In this document: positions 23,930 through 33,114 of the stretch, piece by piece
How the letters are laid out: the number at the start of each line of letters is the position of its first letter
Numbering within the stretch: the first letter of the stretch is position 1
Assembly: GCF_042186555.1 (NCBI RefSeq)
Contig: NC_133330.1
Coordinates: 167,053,099 to 167,117,098 of the forward strand
Reading direction: 5' to 3'
Length of the DNA stretch: 64,000 bases
Source: Aquarana catesbeiana
Taxonomy: Eukaryota > Chordata > Amphibia > Anura > Ranidae
Made by a program: the position numbers and the translations under genes
Notes under the pieces: model-generated
What the model was told of the DNA's origin: nothing
The model's input: only the letters and a program-made list of their open reading frames with translations
The model's database searches: none

Positions 23930-26900
23930 CTATCTCTATAGATAGCGAGATAAAAGTCCGGAGGATTGCTGCACTTAAAAACTTTGTTTAATTTGTTCAA
24001 AGATTTGTGTTCAAAAAGATCTTTTTGAGATGTAACTTTAAAATCTTTGAACAAATGAAGTTTTTAGGTGCAGCAGTCCTCTGGACCACTAACTGCAGAC
24101 CTGGTGCAGCATTCCTAAACTACATTGTGTGTGTGTGTGTGTGTGTGTATACACACACACATACACAATGTGTTCTTATGTGAGTGCGGCTTACTGGAAA
24201 GTCATATAAACCAAGTAAATGTATTGGTTCCAGCAGACGGAGGCATCCATAGTATATCAGATGACACTTAATTTATGCGTCTGCGCATGAAAGCTCAGGG
24301 CACAATTCTTACCACCTTATTGTAATGAACTATTGTAACCCTTTTGCTGCCAGAGCCATTTTTGCATATTTTTTTTTTTTTACACATTTAAAAATTATTT
24401 TATGCCTGAAGATTACATAAAACCCCTAAAACAGTGGTTCTCAACAGTCCTCTAGTACTCCCATCAGGCAATGTTTGCAGGTTTTCCTTTATCTTGAACA
24501 GGTGCTTTAAATCAGAGTCAATGGCTTGGTATTTTGGACAGCTATTTTATCTAAGAGAAATTCCAAAAACATGGCCTGTTGGGGGTACTTGAGGACTGAG
24601 GTTGAGAACCAGAGATGGGCTCGGGCGTGTTAGAAACCCCACATGCCCCCAATCCCACCAGGAAGCCGACACTGCACAGGGCTAATCACAGGCAGTGAGA
24701 CATTTCCCAATCTCTGCAGCTGCAGACCGGGAAATGTCTCACTTCCTGTGATTAGCCCTGTGCAGTGTCGGCTTCCTGGCAGGATCGGGGGCATGTGGGG
24801 TTTCTAACACGCCCAAGCCCATCTCTATTGAGAACCACTGCCCTAAAACACTATATAATTTTTCTAAAAGCAGACAAGAATGACTAAAATAGTGGTAGCT
24901 CCAGTTTTTTTTATGTTACACAGCATTAGCACAGTGGTTTTGGAAAAGCAAAATATCAGTAAAAAAATAAACTAAGATTAATTTTATGGCACACAAATGC
25001 AATAAGTTACCCAATTTTTGGTAAACTATTAAAGACGATATTTTGCCAAGTAAATAGATAACCAACGTGTCAAGCTTTAAAACTGCATTCGCCCATAATA
25101 TGGTAACAAATTTCAGTACCCTATATTTTCCTTAAGTGATGCTTTAACTGCTTGCCGACTGCCGCACGCCGATTTGCGTCGGCAGAGTGGCACGGGTAGG
25201 CAAAAGGGTGTACTTGTAATTTGCCACCTAGCAGGCGCGCCCCGGGAACTCAATGTTTGCCGGCGGCCCGCGATTGCGGCGAGGAGAGGCAGAACGGAGA
25301 GATAAGGCATTTCCCTGTTCTGCCTAGTGACATGACAGGGAGCTACTGCTCCCTGTCATCGAGAGCAGTGATCATTGTCATGTCCTAGGTAGCCCATCCC
25401 CCCTACAGTTAGAACACGCTGAGCGAACACATTTAACCCCTTGATCGCCCCTAGTGTTTAACCCCTTCCCTGCCAGTGTCATTTATACAGTAATCAGTGG
25501 CTACTTGTAGCTCTGATTGCTGTACAAATGTGTCCCCCAAAATAGTGTCAAAAGTGTCCAATCTGTCCGCCATAATGTCGCAGTCACGATTTAAAAATCA
25601 CAGATCACTGCTATTACCAGTAAAAAAAAAAAAATTAATAATAAAAATGACATAAATCTATCCCCAATTTTGTAGACGCTATAACCTTTGTGCAAACCAA
25701 TCAATATACACTTATTGCAAATTTTTTTTTTTTTTTTTACCAAAAAAATGTAGAATACATATCGGCCTAAACTGTGGAAGAAATTTTGTGTATGTGTGTG
25801 TGTATATGTATATTATATATACAGACACACACTATAATTTTTTTTTTTTTTTTATCAGCCCTGTTGGGGGGCTTTGGTGAGATATCATCTGTTAAGACCC
25901 CTGATATCTCCCCCTCGAGACAGAGAAAGAGACCGAGCATAGAGATTCCCCAGTCCCTTTCTCTGCAGCCTCAGCACTAAAAATGAATGGAGAGAAGACA
26001 GCGGTTCCTCTCCATTCATAAACTGAGACATAGTAATCACAGGAGGTTACAATGTTTCAGTTATGTGAATGGACAGTCAGCTGACTCTGTCCATACAGAA
26101 AAGACAGGAGGAGGACATGGAGGGGGACAGCGGAACGCAGGGGGCATGGAGGATGCGGTGACAGTCAGCGGTGATCGCGTGTGGGGGAGTTACAATCACT
26201 GTATAGATTTCACTAAAGCAGCTGAAAGCCACGGGGGAGAAGCTTGTAACTCCCCCATGTGCCGATCACTGCAGACTGTCAAGGTATCGGGTGAAGCATC
26301 AGGAGCATTTGCCCGAGTACAAGCACTTGGGCAAATGCTCGATATCGGGACAACCCTACATGTAACCTCTCAGATCATAGCTTGGGTGTCACCTTTAACC
26401 CCCGTTTGAGAACATAAGGCCTAAAGGAAATACTTTTATTTCTAAACTTTTTTTTATCTAGTGAAAAAACGTCTGATTTAATTACCTGGAACACGCATTT
26501 CAAATACCCTGAAATAGTTAGCAGCATTATTCATTTGACAGCCAAAAAAAACAACCCACCTAAGTAGGTTAATAATACCACCTGAAATAAGGCTATCATT
26601 GCTGACCCCTCCTTTATAAAATGCTAATTTCCTGGTTGTCATGGTTTCTATGACCTCTATACTTTTTGAGTGACTGAGCAGGAAGACATATGACTTCTCC
26701 CAGGTCAGTAGCTGTCAGTATTAAAGTAAAAGCATCATCATGACCGCCAGTCAGCTAGCATTTTCAGGAGGTCAGCAATGTAAGCTCCAATCTTTTTACA
26801 GTGTAGATTTTTGTGATGTATTGCAGTGACATTAAATTTTCAAAGGCACCCTAACCCATTAAAGCAATGCACCCGCTTTGCAGCGCACCCCACCACATGG

Positions 26901-27379
26901 TAGTCTGCGTTACAAAAAATAGTGCAGGTTCAGTTTTCAGTCTGTTGTGATGCACTGACAACCCATTTAAATTAATGCTGCAGACAGCTGGGTGTGAATG
27001 GGCCCTAAAGGAGCATACTTTTTTTTATTTTAAATGAATACACAATTTATACAAATTAAAGATCACTCTCTTTCTTATCTCACCCCTTTTCTAAACTGAA
27101 AAAATGCATTTGTCAGACCTTTTTAGCAATAGTGTTTATTAAAGCTTGATCTTGGGCAAAATTCCTGCAACTGTTTATCATGTCTATTATATTTTGACAT
27201 TACAGTAATCAACTGTTTTTGTTTTTTTCTCCTTTTCAAAATTTAAACTTTTACTAGATCCAAAGAAACGTGCAAGAGGAGCCATTAGTTCTTTCGCCCT
27301 CCTTGGTCTGTTTGGTTCTACAGTATGCTCCGCCTTCAAATTACTTGGCTGGTCTTTTAACCCAAAGACATGGGTCTAA
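10243..27379 (+). CDS. MGST3: Microsomal glutathione S-transferase 3 (five coding exons)
   Basis: The coding exons are 10243-10359, 15495-15568, 17539-17596, 23637-23709 and 27258-27379. Every junction is GT-AG and phases match (0, 2, 0, 1). The spliced product is 147 residues with no internal stop; human MGST3 is 152. It starts [19 protein letters not shown], carries the family signature [14 protein letters not shown] at about residues 54-67, then hydrophobic helices, and ends KTWV. MAPEG-family enzymes are four-helix membrane proteins of the ER or outer nuclear membrane that use glutathione for conjugation and lipid-hydroperoxide reduction; MGST3 can also make leukotriene C4. The family start (MAVLSKEYG-like) fixes the ATG. 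The last residues differ from the Cys-rich mammalian tail. Introns are packed with transposons but splice sites are clean, so the gene looks functional. Confidence 0.95.
10441..11382. other. MGST3 intron; no gene
   Basis: Repetitive-looking sequence with no coding homology. The short frames here have no domain. Confidence 0.4.
11383..11808. repeat. TTA-flanked MITE, family D copy 1
   Basis: Flanked by TTA at 11380-11382 and 11809-11811. The left end AGCCTCATACACATGATCGG is inversely related to the right end. Copies with the same ends are at 34536-34984 and 18229-18511. A 3-bp TWA duplication suggests the PIF/Harbinger superfamily (inference). Confidence 0.8.
11809..12235. other. No gene; includes a MITE half-copy
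   Basis: About 12025-12062 matches the inner arm of the 3817-4106 MITE. Otherwise ordinary intron. Confidence 0.4.
12236..12272. repeat. (AT)n microsatellite
   Basis: Uninterrupted AT run. Confidence 0.95.
12273..12630. repeat. Hairpin-rich repeat
   Basis: A strong hairpin lies near 12291-12333 (TCCGTTTTTCATCC / GGATGAAAAACGGA). Smaller GATCCCCGCTGAGC-type inverted pairs lie near 12530-12570. It ends in GAGCCCTTAG, like other ends of CACT-type frog MITEs in this window. Confidence 0.6.
12817..14356. mobile_element. Non-autonomous TA-flanked element with a nested insert
   Basis: The ends are inverted: CAATGCTGTAAAAAAGTATT at the left and the inverse of AAGTGCTGTGAAAAAGTATT at the right. TA lies at 12815-12816 and 14357-14358. 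No transposase remains. The element is interrupted at 13431-14224. Confidence 0.8.
13431..14224 (-). mobile_element. Nested insert, possible Penelope-like 3' fragment
   Basis: It splits the 12817-14356 element and is bracketed by AAAAACTG at 13423-13430 and 14225-14232. Near its right edge, on the minus strand, it carries CGAAACACGTCGGAC preceded by an AGTAGAAGCCCCGTAGG arm. This layout resembles the hammerhead-like motifs in the two Penelope-like elements of this window. No reverse transcriptase sequence remains, so the family call is tentative. Confidence 0.5.
14514..14900. repeat. MITE, family E
   Basis: Terminal inverted repeat GCTGGGTTCACACTCGTGCA, with the inverse at 14881-14900 (TTGCACCAGTGTGAAGCTGG). 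The interior is rich in GCGATTC-type short palindromes. No coding content. Confidence 0.75.
14901..15494. other. MGST3 intron; no gene or repeat recognised
   Basis: AT-rich sequence ending in the exon acceptor TTTCTTCCTACAAG. Confidence 0.5.
15495..15568 (+). CDS. MGST3: MGST3 coding exon 2 (74 nt)
   Basis: Acceptor AAG at 15492-15494, donor AC|GTAAGT. Encodes [20 protein letters not shown] and then AHQN, plus two bases of the next Thr codon. The [11 protein letters not shown] block is the most conserved part of MGST3 and lies near the glutathione site in MAPEG structures. Confidence 0.95.
15707..16179. repeat. TTAA-flanked MITE, family B copy 1
   Basis: TTAA at 15703-15706 and 16180-16183. 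Internal hairpin TTCACCTTAATGCATCC / GCATTAAGGTGAA at about 15730-15768. An inverted-orientation copy is at 31756-32253. Confidence 0.8.
16321..16452. repeat. Poly(A) and poly(T) tracts
   Basis: A run at 16322-16339; T runs at 16410-16428 and 16431-16452. Low complexity. Confidence 0.9.
16453..17538. other. MGST3 intron; no gene
   Basis: About 16500-16820 has MITE-like content with a right end GTGTGCATGAGGTCTAATAA similar to the 18707-19100 element. The left end was not found. The rest is unassigned. Confidence 0.4.
17539..17596 (+). CDS. MGST3: MGST3 coding exon 3 (58 nt)
   Basis: Acceptor TTTTACAG, donor CCG|GTAAGT. Completes the Thr codon, then [19 protein letters not shown]: the end of the signature block and most of a membrane helix. 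Confidence 0.95.
17764..18081. repeat. TA-flanked MITE
   Basis: TIR GGCTCCATTCACACCTAGGC with the inverse at 18062-18081, and TA on both sides. The interior repeats AATCGCAGTGAT-like words on both strands. Confidence 0.75.
18229..18511. repeat. TAA-flanked MITE, family D short copy
   Basis: TAA at 18226-18228 and 18512-18514. Ends AGACCCGTACACATGAT and TGTGTACGAGACT are inverted and related to the family D copies at 11383 and 34536. Confidence 0.7.
18707..19100. repeat. TAA-flanked MITE
   Basis: TAA at 18704-18706 and 19101-19103. Imperfect TIR GGCCTTGTGCACACTG versus the inverse GGCCTCATGTACATTGG. Confidence 0.7.
19121..19155. repeat. Poly(T) tract
   Basis: About 35 consecutive T. Confidence 0.95.
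19319..19437. repeat. Compound (TA)n(CA)n microsatellite
   Basis: A run, then TATATA, then ATACACACATACACA units, then pure CA. The minus-strand frame across it is an artefact. Confidence 0.95.
19585..20300 (+). mobile_element. Tc1-like element, left arm of a fold-back pair
   Basis: 5' non-coding part and transposase N-terminus (ACAGTCAAAAGACCTGCGTA onward) of the same Tc1 family found inverted at 20290-22764. It meets the other arm near 20290. Its outer terminal repeat is missing on the left. Confidence 0.75.
20366..20713 (-). pseudogene. Tc1 transposase N-terminal fragment
   Basis: The frame reads [20 protein letters not shown], a [18 protein letters not shown] helix-turn-helix, then a SGRPRKI hinge. 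Only the DNA-binding part is present; the DDE catalytic domain is absent because the element turns into its inverted twin. The same region occurs, with an extra stop, on the + strand at about 19865-20080. Confidence 0.85.
20808..21239 (-). pseudogene. L1 ORF2 endonuclease domain, truncated
   Basis: Begins [20 protein letters not shown] (the Asn of the apurinic-endonuclease-like motif), then [10 protein letters not shown] (the catalytic Glu motif). Open to 20907. A shift near there leads into [10 protein letters not shown], the GDFN motif, complement at about 20805-20825. Nothing follows, so RT and the C-terminal domain are absent. Confidence 0.85.
21877..22494 (-). pseudogene. L1 ORF1 protein, N-terminally truncated
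   Basis: 205 open codons: an N-terminal coiled-coil heptad stretch (about 1-45), then [19 protein letters not shown], the start of the RRM-like domain. ERAHR and [14 protein letters not shown] follow, then the C-terminal RNA-binding part ([15 protein letters not shown]). L1 ORF1p is a trimeric RNA chaperone packaging L1 RNA. The true start lies beyond the insertion edge at 22535, so this is a 5'-truncated copy. The ORF1-ORF2 gap of about 640 bp is long. Confidence 0.85.
22764..22802. repeat. (TG)n microsatellite
   Basis: Pure TG run at the outer end of the Tc1 arm. Confidence 0.95.
22803..23636. other. MGST3 intron; no gene
   Basis: Unassigned sequence ending at the exon acceptor TTCCTACAG. 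Confidence 0.5.
23637..23709 (+). CDS. MGST3: MGST3 coding exon 4 (73 nt)
   Basis: Acceptor CTACAG, donor GGTG|GTAAGT, phase 1. Encodes [20 protein letters not shown] then YSTG: a membrane helix plus the conserved GRELYAAGY turn of MAPEG proteins. Confidence 0.95.
23798..23935. repeat. Compound (GT)(GA)(TA) microsatellite
   Basis: TG run, GA run, then about 60 bp of pure AT, bounded by inverted AGATAGAAAATATA / TATATTTTCTATCT. Confidence 0.95.
23951..24091. repeat. Short fold-back
   Basis: GTCCGGAGGATTGCTGCAC...TTGTTCAAAGATTT (left) is inverted at about 24040-24088. Loop about 30 bp. Confidence 0.75.
24127..24173. repeat. (GT)n / (AC)n palindromic microsatellite
   Basis: A GT run followed by ATACACACACAC forms a self-complementary tract. 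Confidence 0.9.
24432..24840. repeat. hAT-type MITE with nested palindrome
   Basis: TIR CAGTGGTTCTCAAC / GTTGAGAACCACTG-type ends with an 8-bp duplication CCCTAAAA (24424-24431 and 24841-24848), the hAT hallmark. Split by a 216-bp fold-back (24611-24826). Confidence 0.85.
24611..24826. repeat. Nested fold-back, about 98-bp arms
   Basis: AGAGATGGGCTCGGGCGTGT... is inverted at ...ACACGCCCAAGCCCATCTCT. The arms are nearly identical, with a short loop around 24715. Confidence 0.85.
25148..25870. repeat. TTAA-type interspersed repeat, family C copy 1
   Basis: Preceded by TTAA (25144-25147). Starts CTGCTTGCCGACTGC and shares long stretches with 30375-31362, including TGTAGACGCTATAA and CCAATCAATA.ACACTTATTG. 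The right end was not identified. Confidence 0.65.
25871..27257. other. MGST3 last intron; no gene
   Basis: The frame 25987-26409 has no domain and looks like repeat sequence. A possible MITE right end (GGTGTGAATGGGCCCTAAAG) lies at about 26990-27009. Ends at acceptor TTTTACTAG. Confidence 0.4.
27258..27379 (+). CDS. MGST3: MGST3 last coding exon
   Basis: Starts by completing the Asp codon, then [20 protein letters not shown] and a final helix, ending FNPKTWV with TAA at 27377-27379. The basic KKRARG loop is conserved in MGST3. The 3' UTR follows directly. Confidence 0.95.
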
Positions 27380-27540
27380 CCAGGAAAAGACAGCAAATGG
27401 GACCAAATGTGCTGATTTCTCTTGCTGATTCAGTTTATGATTTATCCCCTGTTAGGGGTTAAAATAATACCTATTCAAAATTAGTATGGTGTTCTCTAAT
27501 AATCTGTATTTTCTAAATAAAATGTTTAAAAAGTTTACCT
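27380..27540 (+). terminator. MGST3: MGST3 3' UTR and poly(A) signal
   Basis: AATAAA at 27516-27521, about 137 nt after the stop, followed by a T/G-rich stretch. Cleavage is expected near 27535-27545. Confidence 0.8.
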
Positions 27541-27604
27541 TTTTGTTATTGTTTTTTAATGTACAGATGATTCTAAAAGCTAAGTAAAGATAATGTTACC
27601 CTAA

Positions 27605-27998
27605 GGCCCCTTTCACACTGGGGCAGGGGCGGTGTCGGCGGTAAAGCGCCGCTTACAATAGGTATTCGGTATTCGGCCGCTAGCGGGGCAGTTTTACCCC
27701 TGCTAGCGGCCGAGAAAGGGTTAACAACCACCGCAAAGCGCCTCTGCAGAGGCACTTTGCCTGCGGTATAGCTGCGCTGTCCCGTTGATTTCAATGGGCA
27801 GGAGCGGTGTATACTCCGCTCCTTCAACGCTCCGAAGATGCTGCTTTTTTTTTTTCCCATCCTGCTAGCGCACCGCTCCAGTGTAAAAGCCCTCGGGGCT
27901 TTCACACTGGAGTGACAGCAGTGGCTGTTTCGGGTCGGTTTGCAGGCGCTATGATTAGCGCAATAGCGCCTGCCATCCGCCCCAGTGTCAAAGAGCCC
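27605..27998. repeat. TAA-flanked MITE, family F
   Basis: TAA at 27602-27604 and 27999-28001. Left end GGCCCCTTTCACACTGGGGC, right end the inverse of GGGCTCTTTGACACTGGGGC. Inner GC-rich hairpin (GGCCGCTAGCGGGGC / GCTAGCGGCC) at about 27674-27712. Confidence 0.8.
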
Positions 27999-28103
27999 TA
28001 AAGTAAGTGCTTTTGTTCACAGAAAATATCTAGAGAAATGTATTGTAAAATATAATGGGAACAGCTGTGGATTGGATATTGGGGAATCAGAAGGTGATTT
28101 TAA

Positions 28104-28915
28104 CCACTTTTAACCAATTGATCTGGCAATAACTTTGTTAATACTTATTATACTAAAACCATGTATATATTGTTTTTTTGGGGACAAACCAGGCTTATTG
28201 TTGTATTGTCTTCCAAAATGTCTTATAGACCCCCATATCTCTCCATAAAGAGCACCTGTCACACACCATTCCCTATTACAAGGGATGTTTACATTCCTAC
28301 TAATAGGAAGAAAAGTGATCAAAACATTTTTTTTTAAAAGAAAGTGTAAAAATCCAAAAATTACAATTAAAAAAAACCCCCATTTTTTAAAGCGCCCCTG
28401 TCCCCGCATGCTCGCGCACAGAATCGAATGCACACGTAAGTCCCGCCTACATATGTAAACGCCATTCAAACTACACATGTGAGGTATCGCCGCGTCGCCT
28501 CCTCTGTAACTCGAAACATGTAACCTGTAAAAAATTTGAAAGCGTTGCCCATGGAGATTTTTAGGGAACCGAAGTTTGGCGCCATTCTACGAGTGTGCGG
28601 AATTTTAAAGCATGACATATTGGGTATCTATTTACTCAGCGTAACATCATCTTTCACATTATACAAACAAATTGGGCTAGCTTTACTGTTTTGTTGTTTA
28701 ATTCATGAAACTATTTTTTTCCCCAAAAAATAACGTGTTTGAAAAATTGTTGCGCAAATACTGTGTGATTAAAAAAACCTCCATTTTAGTCCCTAGGGTG
28801 TCTGCTAAAAAAAATATATAAATGTTTGGGGGTTCTGAGTAATTTTCTAGCAAAAAAAATGATAATTTTTACATGCAGGAGAGGAGTGTCAGAATAGGCC
28901 CGGTATGGAAGTGGT
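28104..28915 (-). repeat. TTAA-flanked interspersed repeat, family H copy 1
   Basis: TTAA at 28100-28103 and 28916-28919, with CCACTT/AAGTGG-type ends. Inverted relative to 52285-54104: shared words include GTAAGTCCCGCC and ACACATGTGAGGTATC. Confidence 0.75.
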
Positions 28916-28919
28916 TTAA

Positions 28920-29754
28920 GAATTCTTGGAAACCCGCTCCACCTTAACAGACAAAAAACATGAGAGAGGGTCCCTGTCAGACAAGCTCCAACAGGCTGAG
29001 AGTAGAGTCCCTTATATCAAGAGACCCGTAACCTATTAAAGAAACTGCGAAAAAGAGAAATATCAAAAATGTAAACAGGAAATAGAATATTATAGACAAG
29101 AGAGAAAAAGCCCTATTGAAGCAATCTCTGCTGCTGGGAATAAAGAGAGTAAAGCAGAGATTGAGATACTCAAATCAGAGCAGAGAGCAATGGAGGAACG
29201 GATAGAGAAATGGACATCCTAGTTAAACCATGAATCCATGAGCTGAGGTTGTTTAGAAGAACAAGAAATGAAAGGACAGAAATATTCATATCACCGGGAG
29301 ATACAGGTAAGTCACAATGAGGCAGGGTCAGAATACAGGTCGCCCCCTAAGTTTCAAAGTTACTCCCAAAAATGTACAGAGGAAGTAGATAGGACTTCAA
29401 ATGAGCAAAAAATGGAAGTCCAGGGCCCCAGTTAAAAGTTATGACACCCCCAAAACGATCAAATTCTTAAAAGAAACGGTTCCCGTTTTTTTTTCTACGA
29501 AAGGGTCCCCAATCATCACTGACTAATTGGAACCATAGTGCGGGCGAATTGAACCACAGGTAGTCGAAACGCAGGTGAAACAAATGTTCGAACAGATGAC
29601 CCAGTTTTTAAATAACCAAATTTCCAAACCATCTTTTTTAGGGGCCGCTCCTGTGACCAACCCAGGGTCACAGAATGGGTAAACCTCCAAACAGTCCTCC
29701 AGCAAGGGGACAACACTGGATGCGATAACGGGAGATGCACATCATACCACTGAC
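28920..29754 (+). pseudogene. 5' part of retrovirus-like element, possibly gag
   Basis: Purine-rich sequence whose broken frames are rich in Lys, Glu and Gln, as in a coiled-coil gag region. It directly precedes the protease frame. No zinc knuckle was seen and no LTR was identified, so the gag label is positional inference. Confidence 0.3.
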
Positions 29755-30374
29755 ATGCCCCTAAATAGGGAACTCGGTCAAAGGGCCAGGGGGAATCAGT
29801 CTTTGGTTGTTAATTCTGCTCCTGTCTTTCAGTATTCATCTAACCCCTCTAATATAGCTAAACCACTGAGAGTGGTTGTAAATGACCAGTCGGACGGAAT
29901 GCCCCCTACTCCTTGTGCTTCCGTCTCAAGAAAGCCCGGCAGGCCATCCAGCGGGAATAATAAGCAAAAAGAATCTGTGACGTGCGGTGACATAAATGCC
30001 AACCATAAATTATTGGAAAGCCCACAGATCCTCAAACACGCTAATTTCACGTGTGAGTTGACTGAATCTGATGGAAGATATTTCACTACAGTGAAGGTAC
30101 ACGATGCCGGTGATCACCTCATTTTAGGTCTAATTGACACAGGGTCCCAAGGCAACATCCTGTCGCAGGAACAATTTAATGAAGTAAAAAATTCAATGCC
30201 CAACAAACCAAAACTTAGGAGCTTTGATTGCTCACTAATCGGGGTGGGTGGAGAGCCACTGCAAGTCATGGGTACTGCCTGGCTTAAACTTAAATTAGGT
30301 AATAAGGAAATTAGGCACCCTGTTATTGCAAATCTCCCACACCATCGCATGATAATTGGGATGGATCTCCTTAA
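29755..30374 (+). pseudogene. Retroelement aspartic protease region, interrupted
   Basis: Open through 206 codons before a TTAA-flanked repeat interrupts it. The protease signature LIDTGSQGN is at residues 126-134, with the flap-like IGVGGEPLQ and the C-terminal IIGMDLL (200-206). This is the order of a retropepsin. The host element is an LTR retroelement or old endogenous retrovirus; which clade is not clear. After the repeat the reading resumes near 31367. Confidence 0.75.
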
Positions 30375-31362
30375 CCCCTTGCCGACCTCCTCACGCTGAT
30401 ATACATCGGCAGAGGGCACGTACAGGCATATTAACGTACCTGTACGTTGCCCTTTAAAACGTAGCATTGGGGGCGCGGGTGCCCACCGCAAGCTCCGTGA
30501 GTGTAATCACGGGTCCCGCAGAATCGATGTCCGTGGGGATACCCATGATCGTCTCACGGAGAGGAAGAACGGGGAAATGCTGATGTAAATAGCATTTCCC
30601 CGTTCTGCCTAGTGACAGGACACTGATCACAGCTCCCTGTGATCGGGGGCGGTGATCAGTGTCGTGTCACAGGTAGCCCATCCCCCTATAGTTAGAACAC
30701 ATCCCTAGGACACACTTAACCCCTGCAGCGCCCCCTACTGGTTAACCCCTTCACTGCCGGTCACATTTACACAGTAATCAGTGCATTTTTAATCGCACTG
30801 ATCGCTGTATAAATGTGAATGGTCCCAAAATAGCGCCAAAAGTGTCCGATCTGTCCGCCATAATGTTGCAGTCATAATAAAAATCGCAGATCGCCGCCAT
30901 TACTAGTAAAAAAAAAAAAAAAAAAAAAATTATAAAAATGCCATAAAACTATCCCCTATTTTGTAGACGCTATAAATTTTGCGCAAACCAATCAATAAAC
31001 ACTTATTGCGATTTTTTTTTTTTTTTTTTCAAAAATATGTAGAAGAATATGTATCGGCCTAAACTGAGGAAAAAAAATGTTTTTTTATATATTTTTGGGG
31101 GATATTTATTATAGCAAAAAGTAACAAATATTGCGTTTTTTACAAAATTGTCGCTTTTTTTGTTTATATCGCAAAAAATAAAAACCGCAGAGGTGATCAA
31201 ATACCCCCAAACGAAAGCTCTATTTGTGGGGGAAAAAAGGATGTCCATTTTGTTTGGGAGCCATGTCGCACCACCGCGCAATTATCAGTTAAAGCCACGC
31301 AGTGCCTAATCGCAAAAAACGATTTGGTCTTTGGCCAGCCAAATGGTCCGGGGCTGAAGTGG
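30375..31362. repeat. TTAA-flanked repeat, family C copy 2, 988 bp
   Basis: TTAA at 30371-30374 and 31363-31366. Begins CCCCTTGCCGACCTCC and ends GGGGCTGAAGTGG. It sits exactly inside the protease/pol frame of the retroelement. A-rich and T-rich runs at 30908-30929 and 31011-31030. Relative at 25148. Confidence 0.85.
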
Positions 31363-31366
31363 TTAA

Positions 31367-31755
31367 AAGGCTGAACACAATTGTTGACTGTGTGAAGCAA
31401 GTAATGTGGTCACAAGTCAATTCCCCAATTAAGTATGAGAGACTTAAAACTCCCCATTTCCTGCGACACTGCCACCTGGTGGAAGAAAGGCCTGGTTCCC
31501 TAGAAATCCATTTCAGGAATAGTCAGTTCCCTGATGTCACGGTTATCCAACCTGACAATCATGGCCTGGAGGTAGGAGATGATGACCATATTTTTTAAAT
31601 TTCCGGTGATAAAATAAGAGATCTCCCTCCAAGATAACGTACTGACTATATCCTTTCATCAAGAGAATAAAACTAGGAAATCATGCCCAGTTCTTGACAG
31701 GAGTGGAAAGGGTTAGCAGCGACCTATTTATCCCTATCCAGATAAATGGTCTTAA
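31367..31755 (+). pseudogene. Retroelement pol linker, continued
   Basis: Continues the retroelement frame after the family C insertion (KRLNTIVDCVKQVMW...) to about 31596, then degenerates. No diagnostic catalytic motif. Confidence 0.5.
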
Positions 31756-32253
31756 AGTGATTGTAAAGGATCGTTTTTTATTTTTTTTAAATAAAAAAAA
31801 TGTCATACTTACCTCCACTGTGCAGCTCGTTTTGCACAGAGTGGCCGTCGTCTTCTGGGGTCCCCCGGCGGCTCTCGCGGCTCCTTCCCGCATCAGACAA
31901 CCCCCTAGGAGAAGCGCTCTCCCGGAGGATTACTTTGCGGGCGCGCTCCTGAGTCCAGCATTTGCGTCCACAGACAAGAGTGCCGGACTCGGCCCCGCCC
32001 CCCACTTCATTGGATTTGATTGACAGCAGCGGGAGCCAATGGCTGCGCTGCTATCAATCTATCCAATCAAGAGCCAGGACCCCGTGGAGAGAGGGACAGC
32101 ACGTCCCCGCCGAGGAGATGAAGGGGCTCAGGTAAGTAAAACAAGGGGCTGGGGGGGGGGGGGGGTGCGTTGACTGCCAGATGTTTTTTCACCTTAATGC
32201 ATATGATGCATATGATGCATTAAGGTGAAAAAACACAAGAGTTTACAACCCCT
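31756..32253. repeat. TTAA-flanked MITE, family B copy 2
   Basis: TTAA at 31752-31755 and 32254-32257. Opposite orientation to 15707-16179. Includes the CCTTAATGCAT..ATGCATTAAGG hairpin at about 32192-32228 and a G run at 32148-32164. Confidence 0.85.
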
Positions 32254-32257
32254 TTAA

Positions 32258-33114
32258 TAGGTCAAAATAGGCCAAAATTGATTTAAAGCAAGAGCATAGC
32301 TTTGTGAGCCATGGACTTATTAAACACTGAAATGATCAGTTTCTCCACTCCTCAGCGACATTGGATGTCAGATGCCATTGACGATTCTGAGGATCATAAT
32401 TCAGTTGCTAGATGCCTTTTAAATATCACTATAGGTAATAAGACACACACCCATGTGTTCATAGTCCTGGACAATCCACTATCCCAAATTTACTTCGGCA
32501 ACAACTTATTGCATCGTTCTGCCACCCAAATTGACCTGATCAATGACTGCTTATGAAGTTGACTAAAGGGGGGACCCTGAGGGATACTAGGACATGAACT
32601 CAGCCCTGAAATTCCAGGAACAGATGCCTTATGCTGTTGAGGTTCAGGTAGCTCGAGAAATTATGATTCTAACGATGGTACCTGTAGAATTGAAGAGACG
32701 TCTCTTGTCTTTGATCAACCAAAGTACAAGAGTACCCCAAGGAGCCTGAATGGGAAGGAAGTACACATTACATACCCAATGACCCAACCACCAGACTTGA
32801 AGAGGCATATGAGATAGGACAGCCTGAAAGCTTTCCTGGATTCAAAAAGATAGTCGAAGAGATGATAGCCCTTGCTGATGCATGCTCCAATGATCTTGAG
32901 CGACAATTGCTCCTCGAGCTTCTCTTTGAATTCCAAGAAATCTTTGCTCAGGATTCTTAAGATTGTACGAGTACTGAACTACACTTCGCTAGAATCCAGA
33001 CTGACCCTCAAGCCCCACCATTGTTTGTAAAGCAATATAGACTTCCGTTAGCCTTCTATGAGTCTCTAGCTGAGATTATGTCAGAAACCATGAATCAGAC
33101 TGATACAGAAGTAC
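32258..33114 (+). pseudogene. Retroelement pol, start of reverse transcriptase region
   Basis: A frame at 32311-32556 is followed by broken frames. About 32880-33105 reads like the pre-RT and RT N-terminus of a retroviral pol (LLELLFEFQEIFAQDS, stop, then FVKQYRLPLAFYESLAEIM). The RT catalytic core (motifs A-E) is missing because the Gypsy fragment follows. Confidence 0.55.

Larger units (their letters stand above)
24343..25143. repeat. Frog-type interspersed repeat, interrupted
   Basis: Begins TAACCCTTTTGCTGCCAGAG and contains words shared with 53100-53450 (for example GTGATGCTTTAA near the end). Interrupted by the hAT-type MITE at 24432-24840. Confidence 0.5.

Noticed and set aside
25987..26409. 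140-codon + frame as an MGST3 intron gene
   Set aside because: No recognisable domain, repeat-like surroundings, no splice or promoter evidence.
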